Shown here: one piece after another, positions 29,544 through 38,438 of the stretch
How positions within the stretch are numbered: position 1 is the first letter of the stretch
Layout: every line of letters begins with the position of its first letter
Assembly (NCBI RefSeq): GCF_017377395.1
Contig: NZ_CP061800.1
Coordinates: forward strand, 3,100,001-3,164,000
Reading direction: 5' to 3'
DNA from: Desulfonema magnum
GTDB lineage: Bacteria > Desulfobacterota > Desulfobacteria > Desulfobacterales > 4be13
Length of the DNA: 64,000 nt
Made by a program: the position numbers and the translations under genes
Notes under the pieces: model-generated
What the model was told of the DNA's origin: nothing
Seen by the model: only the letters and a program-made list of their open reading frames with translations
Database searches by the model: none

Positions 29544-30584
29544 ATGGGCTTTAAAGTGGTAAACACAATCCATCTTCCGGGAGTGGATTTCGGAGAAAAC
29601 TTGCTGGCTCCCCTGGATGCCGAGTTGGTTAATGTTTTTGGACGAACAGAGGATGAAATCATAAGCAACGCGGCAGATGCGGACGCTGTCATATGTTCCG
29701 GCCCGGTTCAGCCCTGGACGGCCCGTGTACTCAGATCACTATCCAAATGCCGTATCATCGCCAGTCTGGGCGTGGGATATGACCGCATTGATTTGGATGT
29801 TGCCACTGAGTGTAATATCGCTGTCACCAATGTCCCGGATTACTGCATAGACGAAGTTTCAGGCATGGCAATAGCCCTTATACTCGCTCTGGGCCGCAAG
29901 CTTTTTACTATAGATAAGGCTGTAAGAGAAAACCAGATTAATTTTATCCCCCCAAGCAGAAAAAATCTTTCGGATATTGTTCATCCTGTTTTTAGAATGC
30001 GGGATCAGACTGTCGGCATCATCGGTTTTGGAAAAATCGGCACTGCGGTTGCCCTTAAAGCCAGGGGCCTGGGCATGAGAGTCATTGCATATGACCCGCA
30101 TGTTTTCGGATCCGTCATCAGGAGTCACGGAGCAGAGCCTGCTGATTTTGATACGCTCCTCAGAGAGTCGGATTTCATCAGCATAAACGCAGCTCTGAAT
30201 GAGGAGACCAGAAATATGATCGGCGATGAGGAACTCAGGCAGATGAAATCCGCCTGTTATCTGGTCAACACAGCCCGGGGAGAAATTGTGGATCAGCCTG
30301 CCCTTATCCGGGCATTGCAGGAAGGTGTTATCGCCGGGGCAGGGCTTGATGTGACAACTGACGATCCCATGACGGAGGATAATCCCCTGCTCGGAATGTC
30401 AAATGTCATTCTCACCGGTCACAGCGGCTGGTACTCTGTTTCCTCTGACTCGGACACGGAGTTCTGGCACAAAGCAATGGCTCAGGCTGTTCTGGCCCTG
30501 AAGGGGGAATGGCCACTTTATGCAGTAAATCCGGAAGCACAGAAAAAATGGCTTGAGAAGTGGGGTAAAAAACCGGAAAAATAA
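29544..30584 (+). CDS. D-isomer-specific 2-hydroxyacid dehydrogenase (CtBP/PGDH-like)
   Basis: A 346-residue NAD-dependent dehydrogenase. It has an N-terminal substrate domain, GVGYDRIDLDVA, the Rossmann motif GIIGFGKIGTAVA with D at YDPHV, catalytic Arg in NTARGEIVD, and His in TGHSGWYS. The usual catalytic Glu before the His (D-V-x-x-x-E-P) reads LDVTTDDP, so Asp may replace Glu. The WYS after the His resembles C-terminal-binding-protein-type dehydrogenases. The substrate is unknown. AGGAAAGGA precedes the ATG. The TAA stop is formed by the terminal TAAGTA of the repeat element that begins at 30582. Confidence 0.85.
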   Translation: MGFKVVNTIHLPGVDFGENLLAPLDAELVNVFGRTEDEIISNAADADAVICSGPVQPWTARVLRSLSKCRIIASLGVGYDRIDLDVATECNIAVTNVPDYCIDEVSGMAIALILALGRKLFTIDKAVRENQINFIPPSRKNLSDIVHPVFRMRDQTVGIIGFGKIGTAVALKARGLGMRVIAYDPHVFGSVIRSHGAEPADFDTLLRESDFISINAALNEETRNMIGDEELRQMKSACYLVNTARGEIVDQPALIRALQEGVIAGAGLDVTTDDPMTEDNPLLGMSNVILTGHSGWYSVSSDSDTEFWHKAMAQAVLALKGEWPLYAVNPEAQKKWLEKWGKKPEK

Positions 30585-30903
30585 GTACCTAACCATAAAT
30601 TTTCGATATTTGCCCGGAAAAGAAACCCGGCTTTTTTCCCGGAATGACCCGCCGCCTGTGACGGAAAAAGCCGGATTTCTCCCCATATGCATCAGGCTAA
30701 GATCGTAACTCATTGTTTTTATTAACCCGTGATCTGCCGGACGGGGTTTGCAACCCCGTCCGAAATATTTTCCGACCCCCGAAAACAAACGTTTCGGACG
30801 GGGTTGCAAACCCCGTCCGGCAGTCGCCTGTGACGGAAAAAGCCGGGTTTCTCCCCCGTTCGCGGAAAAAAAGATGTATAAAAAACTTTTGCTCAGGTAC
30901 TTA
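30582..30903. mobile_element. Family-B repeat element with nested family-C palindrome
   Basis: Starts TAAGTACCTAACCATAAAT and ends ...AAACTTTTGCTCAGGTACTTA, matching the ends of the copies at 32264-32410 and 44385-44534. It has the internal GAAACCCGGCTTTTTT / GGAAAAAGCCGGxTTTCTCC palindrome. It is longer than the others because a family-C unit (30735-30822: GCCGGACGGGGTTTGCAACC and its inverse) is inserted. The first three bases are the stop codon of the dehydrogenase gene. Confidence 0.85.
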
Positions 30904-31167
30904 GAAACATTGGACGGATAAAGTGCGCTGAAACCCTTCATTCATAGGTGTCTGCTGAAAAAAGTGCTGATGATAACGGATTTAGGGGAGGGCCGACCAA
31001 GCCCTGTAAGGGCGGCATATTTGTAGCAGCAAGTTTGCAGGCCTCCCGTCAAGCCCCGTAAAGGCGACATGATGAATGCTACAAATATGTCGCTCCCACG
31101 AGGCGTTGCCAGCCTCCCCTAAATCCGTTATCATCAACAAAAATTTTAACGAGTTAATAACTTTTTA
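30904..31167. mobile_element. Family-A MITE (30967-31137)
   Basis: Left end CTGATGATAACGGATTTAGG... at 30967-30991 and a near-perfect inverse at 31113-31137. The 171-bp non-coding interior has GGCGGCATATTTGTAGCAGC and its inverted partner. I could not find a clean target duplication. The remaining bases of this interval show no feature. Confidence 0.8.
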
Positions 31168-32211
31168 TTATGTCTCGGTATGTAAAATCGTTTTTAGGAT
31201 ATGGAATATCTCCGCAAACCCGATTTTTCCATCATCGTTCACGTCTGCATTACAAATCTCAGTATCACCGGTGTCTGTTTCTGCCAGAATTTTAAACGCC
31301 AATATAAGATCACGCAAATCAGGCTCTCCGCAACTGCAATCAATATCACCGGGAGGGATATCCACATTCACTGTCAGCGTATAAGTTGCATCACTTAACT
31401 CATCCGCATTGTCCCTGGCGAGGAAGGTGAACGTCGCATCATCACATGAATCCGGGTCAGGCATGAATATCAGTTTGGTGACATCTGCATATACATTTCC
31501 GACCACCGCATCAGTTTTATCATATTCCAAATCTCCGGTGGTTTCCTCGGTCATCAGCTTTATTCCGTTAAAGTCACTCTCATCAATACCGTCAAAGGAG
31601 GTAAAATCAGGTGCTTGGAAGGTATAAGCTGTGTTCATTCCGGTCGTAACAAAATTCGGAGGAAATGTAGTTGTTGTGCTTGTTTCAAGGGTACTCGTCG
31701 TTGTTGTGGTTGATGTCGTAACTGTGGTTGTCGTGGTTGTCGGCGCAAGGGTTGTCGTGGTTGTCGGCGCAAGCGTTGTGGTTGTCGGCGCAAGCGTTGT
31801 CGTGGTTGTCGGCGCAAGGGTTGTCGTGGTTGTCGGCGCAAGGGTCGTCGTGGTTGTCGGCGCAAGGGTCGTCGTGGTTGTCGGCGCAAGCGTTGTCGTG
31901 GTTGTCGGCGCAAGAGTAGTGGTGGTTGTCGGCGCAAGCGTTGTCGAGGGCGTACAATCCACATCAGGACATGCCTCCGGTGACATTTCATCATCCCAAA
32001 CATATGTTCCAAATTTAGATAAACAGATTACCTTCGTAGATTTCCCTCCCTCTTCATGGCATTTACATGTATTTAATTCCCCCTCTGTACATGCGCCATA
32101 ACCAGTCTTTCCATAAGCAAAATGTCCTGATCCAAATAGCAAACTCATTGCAATGGTTAAGAATATCAGGTTGATGAGACGCATATTTATTCTGGCATAA
32201 GACACTTTCAT
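31168..32211 (-). CDS. Secreted Thr-rich linker protein with C-terminal dockerin-like domain
   Basis: A 347-residue protein with a Sec signal (~10-33, ...FAYGK), a small Cys-rich domain (~38-85, six Cys), a long linker of APTTTTTL repeats (~90-180), a beta-rich domain (~190-285) and a C-terminal dockerin/EF-hand pair (DIDCSCGEPDLRDLILAFKI and DVNDDGKIGFAEIFHILKTI). AAGGAGGT lies 6 bp before the ATG at 32211 and decides the start. Thr-rich linkers are often O-glycosylated. It is probably an extracellular matrix or surface protein. It shares its domain type with the protein at 1-1550. Confidence 0.8.
   Translation of the reverse strand: MKVSYARINMRLINLIFLTIAMSLLFGSGHFAYGKTGYGACTEGELNTCKCHEEGGKSTKVICLSKFGTYVWDDEMSPEACPDVDCTPSTTLAPTTTTTLAPTTTTTLAPTTTTTLAPTTTTTLAPTTTTTLAPTTTTTLAPTTTTLAPTTTTTLAPTTTTTTVTTSTTTTTSTLETSTTTTFPPNFVTTGMNTAYTFQAPDFTSFDGIDESDFNGIKLMTEETTGDLEYDKTDAVVGNVYADVTKLIFMPDPDSCDDATFTFLARDNADELSDATYTLTVNVDIPPGDIDCSCGEPDLRDLILAFKILAETDTGDTEICNADVNDDGKIGFAEIFHILKTILHTET
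31736..31942 (-). repeat. Coding 24-bp minisatellite (APTTTTTL)
   Basis: About eight to nine tandem copies of a 24-bp unit (GGTTGTCGGCGCAAGxGTTG on the plus strand), with one copy a codon shorter. Frame-neutral, so copy number can vary without loss of the protein. The open frames on the opposite strand are artefacts of the repeat. Confidence 0.9.
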
Positions 32212-32263
32212 TATTTACCTCCTTTCTAAAAATATTGAAAGACAGTTCATTGAAATAAATTAT

Positions 32264-32410
32264 TAAGTAGCTAACCATAAGTTTTTAATATCTGCCCGGA
32301 GAAGAAACCCGGCTTTTTTCCGGAATAATGCGTGTCCGACAAAGGAAAAACCCGGGTTTCTCCGCCGCTCGCAGAAAAAAGTATATAAAAAACGTTTGCT
32401 TAGTTACTTA
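32264..32410. mobile_element. Family-B repeat element
   Basis: TAAGTAGCTAACCATAAG at the left and AACGTTTGCTTAGTTACTTA at the right form imperfect terminal inverted repeats of a 147-bp element. A central palindrome GAAACCCGGCTTTTTTCCGG / AAAAACCCGGGTTTC. No coding content. Confidence 0.85.
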
Positions 32411-33145
32411 TTTTTAAAAAGACGTATTAAAAAAAATAAACGCCCAAATAAAATGCCTATTCTTCAAAGAATACACACAACACCTTTTTTTCTTACATTT
32501 TGTGCCTATTCTCGTTTCATTAAACATTTGTTGTTATGGTCATTATTGAGATTGTTTCGGTTGCAACCGTCTCAGCGGCAGTTGTTGTAAATATCATTCG
32601 GGAATGAGTTGCCCCCGGGCTGTTCTCAAAAAGCCCTCCGGGACTGAGAAAGCATCGTTTTGTGTAAAAAGCCGGTGCCACCTGTTTTTTTCGATCTGGT
32701 GAAAATCTGCACCGCTTTTTTTTCCAGGAGGTCTTGAAATTCGGATAGTATTATATTATATTATACCAATCACAAGTCCGGATTTGAAATTAACAACAAT
32801 CCATTTTTATAAACGGGCATGAGCTGCCGGTCACAACGAATGATGAAAGTTTTGCAGTTTTTCCTAACACTTGACACCTAACACTTAACACTTTCATATA
32901 AACTCACCAGTTGTAAGCTTTCGTAACCAGTTGAAACCATCTGATGCTGAACCCCAACTCCGCCAAATTTGATTATAACGAATTTAGAGGAGGCACACAA
33001 CTTCCTTGGGCTGCTTAATACCCAATCAGGAGCTAAACACCCGGACAGTGTTCCAATGCCGGATATTCCCCATATTTATCAACAGGAACACAACCGAAAA
33101 TTTGTCGTGTCCCACTGTATTTAAAAGACAGGAGATAACATCATA
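32411..33145. repeat. Gene-free region before the ThiS-like gene
   Basis: Contains a hairpin with a T-run (32671-32722, listed separately), one copy of the 89-bp repeat (32812-32900) and a lone diverged family-A left end (32969-32993, TTGATTATAACGAATTTAGA). The reading frame at 32396-32590 is AT-rich low complexity and not supported. The promoter for 33146 presumably lies in the last 150 bp. Confidence 0.6.
32671..32722 (+). terminator. Hairpin followed by a T8 run
   Basis: CGGTGC (32673) pairs with GCACCG (32709-32714), with inner CACC/GGTG pairing, followed by CTTTTTTTT. It resembles a rho-independent terminator, but no plus-strand gene precedes it. It could end a small RNA or leader transcript from about 32600. 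I could not match it to a known riboswitch class. Confidence 0.4.
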
Positions 33146-33358
33146 ATGAATAAAAAAATCAATATCATACTTAACGGATTCAAAGAAAAAGTTCGGGAGA
33201 ATGCCACCATATCCTTTTTAATTGCTCATTTTAAAGAAGGGGACACTGATCTGATTGTGGAGCATAATGGCCGTTTTGTTTATCCTCATGAATATTCAGA
33301 CATGACCCTGTCAGAGAAAGACAGTATAGAATTCATTAACCCCAATTTCGGGGGGTAA
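33146..33358 (+). CDS. ThiS/MoaD-like sulfur carrier protein
   Basis: A 70-residue ubiquitin-like protein: INIILNGFKEKV, TISFLIAHFKEGDTDLIVEHNGRFV, then EKDSIEFINPNFGG. The C-terminal GG is the site of thiocarboxylation in ThiS/MoaD carriers. The sequence IVEHNGRFV and the length favour the ThiS-like type. It normally delivers sulfur for thiamin, molybdopterin, tungstopterin or other thio-compounds. GGAG precedes the ATG. The next gene (methyltransferase) begins 15 bp later, so they are probably one operon. No ThiF/ThiG is nearby, so the acceptor pathway is unknown. Confidence 0.75.
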   Translation: MNKKINIILNGFKEKVRENATISFLIAHFKEGDTDLIVEHNGRFVYPHEYSDMTLSEKDSIEFINPNFGG

Positions 33359-33373
33359 GGAAAAAACCAGCTT

Positions 33374-33934
33374 ATGATTGATCACTTTGACCTTATTGCG
33401 CCGCTTTATGACTGGTTCATTGGCACGCCTGATACAAAACAGCTGCGGTATCTGTTACAACTTCCGACGCGCGGGCGACTGCTGGATGTCGGCGGCGGGA
33501 CAGGACGGGTTTCATCCCGATTACGCCCGTGGGTTGGCCAAGTTGTCATTACAGATATTTCAAGGCCAATGCTGAAGCGGGCACGCGCCAGGGAGAATCT
33601 GTACCCTGTTGAAGCAAAAGCTGAATCCCTTCCTTTTCCGGACGAACAATTTGAGCGGATTCTGGTGGTGGACTCGCTGCATCATTTCCATAACCAGCCC
33701 CATGCTGTCCGTGATCTTCTGCGCGTACTCAGACCCGGAGGCCGTCTGGTCATTGAAGAACCGGATATCCGTCGCTTTGCTGTAAATGTTGTGGCCCTGG
33801 CTGAGAAACTTGCGCTCATGGGCAGTCATTTTCATTCACCTGAAGAAATTCACGACATGATCACAGCTTATGGTCTGTCAGCAGGAATTGAACGAAATAA
33901 CAGTTTCAGGGCATGGATTGTGGCGGATAAATGA
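33374..33934 (+). CDS. Class I SAM-dependent methyltransferase
   Basis: A 186-residue protein with the Methyltransf_11 layout: motif I LLDVGGGTGRVSSRL, Asp of VITDISRPML, AESLPFPDEQFERILVVDSLHH (motif IV region), and LRVLRPGGRLVIEEPD (post motif). It begins MIDHFDLIAPLYDW as in UbiE/small-molecule methyltransferases. The substrate is not deducible. It probably shares a transcript with the ThiS-like gene upstream. It is convergent with the PBP gene, their stop codons only 1 bp apart. Confidence 0.82.
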   Translation: MIDHFDLIAPLYDWFIGTPDTKQLRYLLQLPTRGRLLDVGGGTGRVSSRLRPWVGQVVITDISRPMLKRARARENLYPVEAKAESLPFPDEQFERILVVDSLHHFHNQPHAVRDLLRVLRPGGRLVIEEPDIRRFAVNVVALAEKLALMGSHFHSPEEIHDMITAYGLSAGIERNNSFRAWIVADK

Positions 33935-33935
33935 G

Positions 33936-36900
33936 TTATGTTGCCGGACGATTCTGTAAATTTGTCACTCCTGACAATCTTTTTACCGGGGACCGGGTTT
34001 CCACAAACGTGGGCGGGACAGGGAGGAATCCGGGTTTTTCAGGGGAATCAAGATGCTCGCCCAGGGCAGGGGCCAGCAGTTTGAGAATGCTTACCGGAAG
34101 CCCGCTGGTGAAATTATAATCATTGGCTTCGGTACCTGAAACAAAGGCTGTGATCACGCCAAAATATCGGTCACCGATGTAAAACGCAAACGTGGCTGTC
34201 CGATTCACGGCTTTGGATGAAATCATATCTCCGGAGCGACTGAATTTTTTAGAACGATTATCTCCAGTTCCTGTTTTTCCTCCCACCCTGATTGGCGTTT
34301 TGTCAGTTTTTGTAAAAGCCCCTTTGACTCGCCGGGCTGTTCCCTCTTCCACAACTGCCTGTAACACAGCACATAAGGTGCGGGCAACCGCAGGTTCCAT
34401 TACCTGGTTCCCGGAAGGCCGGGAAATATCAAAAACAGTATGATAAGGGGTTCCGCTGGCCATCCGTATCTTCTGAATGGACACAGCAGGACGGCGAATG
34501 CCATCATTGACAATAATGCCGATAAGTTCCGCAAGCGCCGCGGGCTGATCACATGAACTCCCGATGGAAGTGGAATACGAAGGAACAAGCTTCTTAAAAG
34601 GAAAACCTAAGTTCCGCCAGGATGATGTAATATTTACAAAAGCATCTTTCTCGATGCGAGTACGCAGGCGCAGGTCCTGGGGACGGCGCATCTTGGGCTT
34701 CAGCAGCCAAGCAGAACAGATACGACGGGCATCGACACTTTTGGGCAAAAGCTTTTTCCATGAAATACCGGGACTGCGAATGAATTCCCCCGCGCACCAG
34801 AGTTCCAGCGGATGTTTCTTTAAAAGGTAGCCGTAATCAGACAATGTCAGATGCGGTTTGCTGTAAATGTTAGTCAGATACCGAGCCTTGACAGGAGAAA
34901 CATTAATTCCCCGATCCTCGAGCCAGCGAGAAAATTCTTCCGCCCCTGCCCCGGGATGCCAGGCAAAAAAAACGATGCCGAGGTGACGCGCCGAGGTGAC
35001 ACGATGTTTCAAAAGACGCTTCAGTATCTTATCCGGTGAAAGCTTTTTATACGCTTTGTAAAACCTTGACAGATGGAGCTTTGCCTCATCATCGGCGATC
35101 TCTTCCAGAAGACGGCGTCGGTCAGGATTCTTGGAATCCGCCAGCACCTTATCTGCATCATAAGGCAACCGCACTCTGTGATAACGCACCAAGTCTCTTA
35201 TCAGGCGGATAAAAACAAGGTTGACAGAACGGATGGTCGCCTCTTTTACCGTTATGATCCGGTGATTGTCCGCGGCGCGAAAATTTTGGAATGTGTGGAT
35301 TCCGCCGCCAGTAAAAAACGTCTCTTTGGCGCTGGCGGAATATGTTCTTTTTAATGACCGTTGCAACAATTCCTCCAAAGACAGGTCTCTGTTTTGCCTC
35401 ATGGCCCTGGCAACCCATCGGGTGATGGGATCACGGGCTTTTGCGTAAGCCTTTTTAAGCCCTTTTCTGTCAAGATCGGAAAACTCCCGATATACAAGTG
35501 CGATGATCTCAAGATAATGGGCAAGGGTGCGGAGCTTTGCTGTGCTGCCCAGAATCAGCTTCATGCCGCCGTTAAGATCAAAGGGCTGCTTCAGATTATC
35601 CGCGCGAACACGCAAGGCATTGCCATAAGGGGTGCTTTCAAAAAGCAGGAAACTGTAAATAACCTTGTCCGGGTCTCCCGAAGCCAGCAGTCTGTGCGCT
35701 TTCAGCCCGTTCTCTTTTATAAAATCGGGGTCTTTCAGTTTTTCAAATAATTCCGAAACCTCTTTTTGCAAGGTTGAATTGATCGTTGTTTCCACTTCCA
35801 GATCCATACGGTCCAGATCATAGTAACCAGGCACATCCAGATTTCGTGTCAGGCTTGTACGAACAGCGTTGATGGCCTTACGCATTGCCGAGGACACAGA
35901 AACAGACACATATTCGCCCGGGGCAAAGACCACAGGTGCTTCACGCACACGGGAAGCAAAGTCCGTGTTAATGAGGCCCTCTTTTTCCAGAAGATTGACG
36001 TAACCTGATACCCGGTTTTCCAATGCATCATGGTCATATATCAGGTAATAGCTCGGTGCCCGGACAGCACACACGAGACACAGGGCCTGTTTAAATACCC
36101 GGGCCTTTCCGGGATCAGTATCAGGTAAAATAAATGCCTGGCGGACTTCAGGTACATCCATACCAAACCAGGAATAAAATCCTTCCCCCATTCCGTATAT
36201 TTCACCATGGCCCGGTACGGCAGCCAGCGGTGCAGTGTTGATATAATCCAAAACAATCTGATGTCGCACCGCACGGGTGTCAGGGCCTTCTTTGTAAACT
36301 CTGAGAGTGGCGGCTGTCATTTGACGAAGTTTGTCAAAGACCGAATATGTGTTTCCATTGGGAGAATAGCGGTATTTTTCCAACTGGGTGGCAAGGGTGC
36401 TGCCGCCTTCCACATGAACCGGCAGTCTCAGTTTGCTGGCACCGTACAAGATGCCTGCCATGACAAGGCGATTCCAGTTGATAACAGGATTTCTGAAAGG
36501 AAGTACAGGATTGTCCATCTCACGATCCTCTATAAAGAGAAGCGATTTCACCATAAGGGGAGGGATGTGATCAAACTGGTCAAACACTTGGCGTTTTGCA
36601 ATGGTATCATAGATGACCTGCCCTTCTGAGTCCCGAATAACAAGACCCACAGCCGGTTTTTCTTGAAATGGCGGTGTCACCCCTTGCTTTGAGGTCTTTA
36701 ACAGTTCCGGCGAAAAGCGGGCCTGTTCCGTGACATGATAACTTTTGACTTTCAGTCTGCTCTGGAATTCCGGTATCCGATCATATCCGTGCCGCTTGTT
36801 AAAAGGGCCGTTCTTTGGAAAAATAATATCCTGGCTCTGACCCGGTTCCACCCAGTAAGAAAGCTTTTCCGCATATTGCGACAAAAACCGTGCCTGGAAA

Positions 36901-37076
36901 AAAGATGTATGTATCTCGTTCCATATTCCTGCGGAAAGCGATATAAGCAAAAGTATGATCAAGAACCACGGACGTAACCGCCGATTATGGGTTTCCGTAA
37001 GCCCGTAAGTTTCAAAGGGTCTTTTGACCCGTCCCCAATTTGTTCGGATTTCAACTTTGTCAGAAAAATTTCCCAT
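33936..37076 (-). CDS. Bifunctional penicillin-binding protein, class A (PBP1-like)
   Basis: A 1046-residue protein with one N-terminal membrane helix (~36-50). The glycosyltransferase GT51 region has FIEDREMDNP (catalytic Glu ~182) and EGGSTLATQLEKY. The C-terminal transpeptidase has a candidate SxxK in GSTAKLR (~509) and KTGTGDN (~934). The SxN motif is not obvious (region SYSTSIGSSCDQ). It is longer than typical PBP1 (~750-850) because of extra segments between ~560 and 800. It polymerises and cross-links peptidoglycan in the periplasm. Transpeptidase activity is less certain than glycosyltransferase activity because the middle motif is unclear. Confidence 0.82.
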   Translation of the reverse strand: MGNFSDKVEIRTNWGRVKRPFETYGLTETHNRRLRPWFLIILLLISLSAGIWNEIHTSFFQARFLSQYAEKLSYWVEPGQSQDIIFPKNGPFNKRHGYDRIPEFQSRLKVKSYHVTEQARFSPELLKTSKQGVTPPFQEKPAVGLVIRDSEGQVIYDTIAKRQVFDQFDHIPPLMVKSLLFIEDREMDNPVLPFRNPVINWNRLVMAGILYGASKLRLPVHVEGGSTLATQLEKYRYSPNGNTYSVFDKLRQMTAATLRVYKEGPDTRAVRHQIVLDYINTAPLAAVPGHGEIYGMGEGFYSWFGMDVPEVRQAFILPDTDPGKARVFKQALCLVCAVRAPSYYLIYDHDALENRVSGYVNLLEKEGLINTDFASRVREAPVVFAPGEYVSVSVSSAMRKAINAVRTSLTRNLDVPGYYDLDRMDLEVETTINSTLQKEVSELFEKLKDPDFIKENGLKAHRLLASGDPDKVIYSFLLFESTPYGNALRVRADNLKQPFDLNGGMKLILGSTAKLRTLAHYLEIIALVYREFSDLDRKGLKKAYAKARDPITRWVARAMRQNRDLSLEELLQRSLKRTYSASAKETFFTGGGIHTFQNFRAADNHRIITVKEATIRSVNLVFIRLIRDLVRYHRVRLPYDADKVLADSKNPDRRRLLEEIADDEAKLHLSRFYKAYKKLSPDKILKRLLKHRVTSARHLGIVFFAWHPGAGAEEFSRWLEDRGINVSPVKARYLTNIYSKPHLTLSDYGYLLKKHPLELWCAGEFIRSPGISWKKLLPKSVDARRICSAWLLKPKMRRPQDLRLRTRIEKDAFVNITSSWRNLGFPFKKLVPSYSTSIGSSCDQPAALAELIGIIVNDGIRRPAVSIQKIRMASGTPYHTVFDISRPSGNQVMEPAVARTLCAVLQAVVEEGTARRVKGAFTKTDKTPIRVGGKTGTGDNRSKKFSRSGDMISSKAVNRTATFAFYIGDRYFGVITAFVSGTEANDYNFTSGLPVSILKLLAPALGEHLDSPEKPGFLPVPPTFVETRSPVKRLSGVTNLQNRPAT

Positions 37077-38203
37077 CAGACTAAACCCATGACTTGTTTT
37101 TTATATAACTGATGTATGTTTCAAGATATGTCCCTCACCATACCAGATAGTTTCTCGTATTTTCCCTTTACCATGAAAATATAACTGAGAAGCCGGATTT
37201 TTTAAGTGGGTCTTTATCCATCTCCGGGGGCGAAAAACCCGGCTTCTTTTCATAAATGTTTATTTATCCAAAAGCCGCTAAGATTAGGAAAGGCAACAGA
37301 AATACTCGCTCGCATGGCCTTGTATATAAAATACAACCTGTTGAACAAAAACTCTTCCAATTATAAAAATTTCATCTGTCGTGTCATTTCTGCAAGAGCA
37401 GGAATAGCAGGTTATTTTTTATAAATGATATTATTATAATCTAATTTAGTTTTTTTGGGGAATAAAAATCGCGTGGCGGTAAAAACAAGAGACTGCCGGA
37501 GCTGTTTCAACAGATTCAGTGATCGGAAGCGTCAGTTTTCTGTTTCCGGCCGCTTTAAGCAAAAAACATGCCAGGAAAAACCAAATTAGGATCATCATCA
37601 GGATATTCCTGATGTTAGGTTCCGAAAAATCCGATTTCGAGTCAATCTGTACAGTAATTACACAAGGATTCTTTCTTTCTTACATATCATTTTAAAAAGT
37701 TATGTCTCTTCCCTGAGTTCACAGCATATTTTTGAAAAAAAAAATTTTTTTTATCCTTATTATCCTTATTATCTTTACTTATTTCATAAACAGAGAGAAA
37801 AGTCAACAAAGTAAACATATTATTTTGACGCATACAAATGTCCTGTTGTCGCACAACACTTTCTATTGTATGGGAAATGATAAAAATTTAAAATAATTAA
37901 ATAGAAGTCGGATAAGAAAAGGAAAAAAATTTCTGTGTTCTTTTTGGAATACTCTGTAGGAAAGGATAAGAATATGGAACAGTTGTAAGGCATCCGGATA
38001 AGAAAAGCGCATAAAAAACCCGGCTTTCCAGGAACTGTTTCCATGGTAAAAGGAAAAAAATTTCCTTTTTATCAGACTTTCCTGCGGGTTTGTCCTTTTT
38101 GAAATATTATATAAAAAAATTATAAATAGTTATGACAACTACAAGGAAGCCGGATAAGAAAAAACATTCATCAGCTTAAAAATTTTCGGGAAAACCCCTG
38201 AAA
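37077..38203. other. Gene-poor AT-rich region upstream of the PBP gene
   Basis: About 1.1 kb with no supportable gene. It contains the hairpin AGAAGCCGGATTTTTT / AAAAACCCGGCTTCT at 37188-37247 (GAAACCCGGC-type palindrome), homopolymer runs near 37735-37750, TCCTTATTATCC micro-repeats, and repeated GCCGGATAAGAAAA motifs near 37908, 37990 and 38148. It holds the PBP promoter on the minus strand. Nothing else is recognised. Confidence 0.5.
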
Positions 38204-38350
38204 ACTTGATGTTCAAATTTTTTTGTCATTCCTGCGAAAGCAGGAATCCGCGGCTTTCGGAAACACCGCATTTGCCAAAAACGGATTTCTGCTTTCACAG
38301 GAATGACAGGCTTTTTGTTCGAACCGGGTCAAAAAACTTGATCATCGAGT
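38204..38350. mobile_element. Family-D repeat element
   Basis: Terminal ACTTGATGTTCAAATTTTTT and AAAAAACTTGATCATCGAGT, inner TGTCATTCCTGCGAAAGCAG and its inverse CTGCTTTCACAGGAATGACA. Same architecture as the copy at 57761-57910. 147 bp, non-coding. Confidence 0.85.
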
Positions 38351-38395
38351 GAAAAGGCAAACTATTACAGTCCGGATGACGCCCGACTGTAATTT

Positions 38396-38438
38396 CCCAA
38401 TTTTCAATTTTCAATTTTTAATTCTCAATTCTCAAATT
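38396..38438 (+). repeat. Heptamer array (TTTTCAA/TTCTCAA)n at the end of ahbC
   Basis: About six degenerate 7-bp units (CAATTTT, CAATTCT). The last unit overlaps the ahbC stop codon (TGA, plus-strand TCA at 38432-38434). Confidence 0.85.

Noticed and set aside
31631..32101. Val-rich and other frames across the Thr-rich repeat (31631-32101 and 31635-32012)
   Set aside because: Every frame is open across the 24-bp repeat; only the minus-strand gene has a signal peptide, a ribosome-binding site and domains on both sides.
32396..32590. 64-codon frame between the family-B element and the terminator-like hairpin
   Set aside because: Starts inside the repeat, is Phe/Leu/Arg-rich from AT-rich DNA, and has no upstream AGGAG.
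32600..32722. Riboswitch before the ThiS-like gene
   Set aside because: There is a terminator-like hairpin, but I could not match TPP, molybdenum-cofactor, c-di-GMP or SAM consensus motifs, and it lies ~420 bp from the gene.
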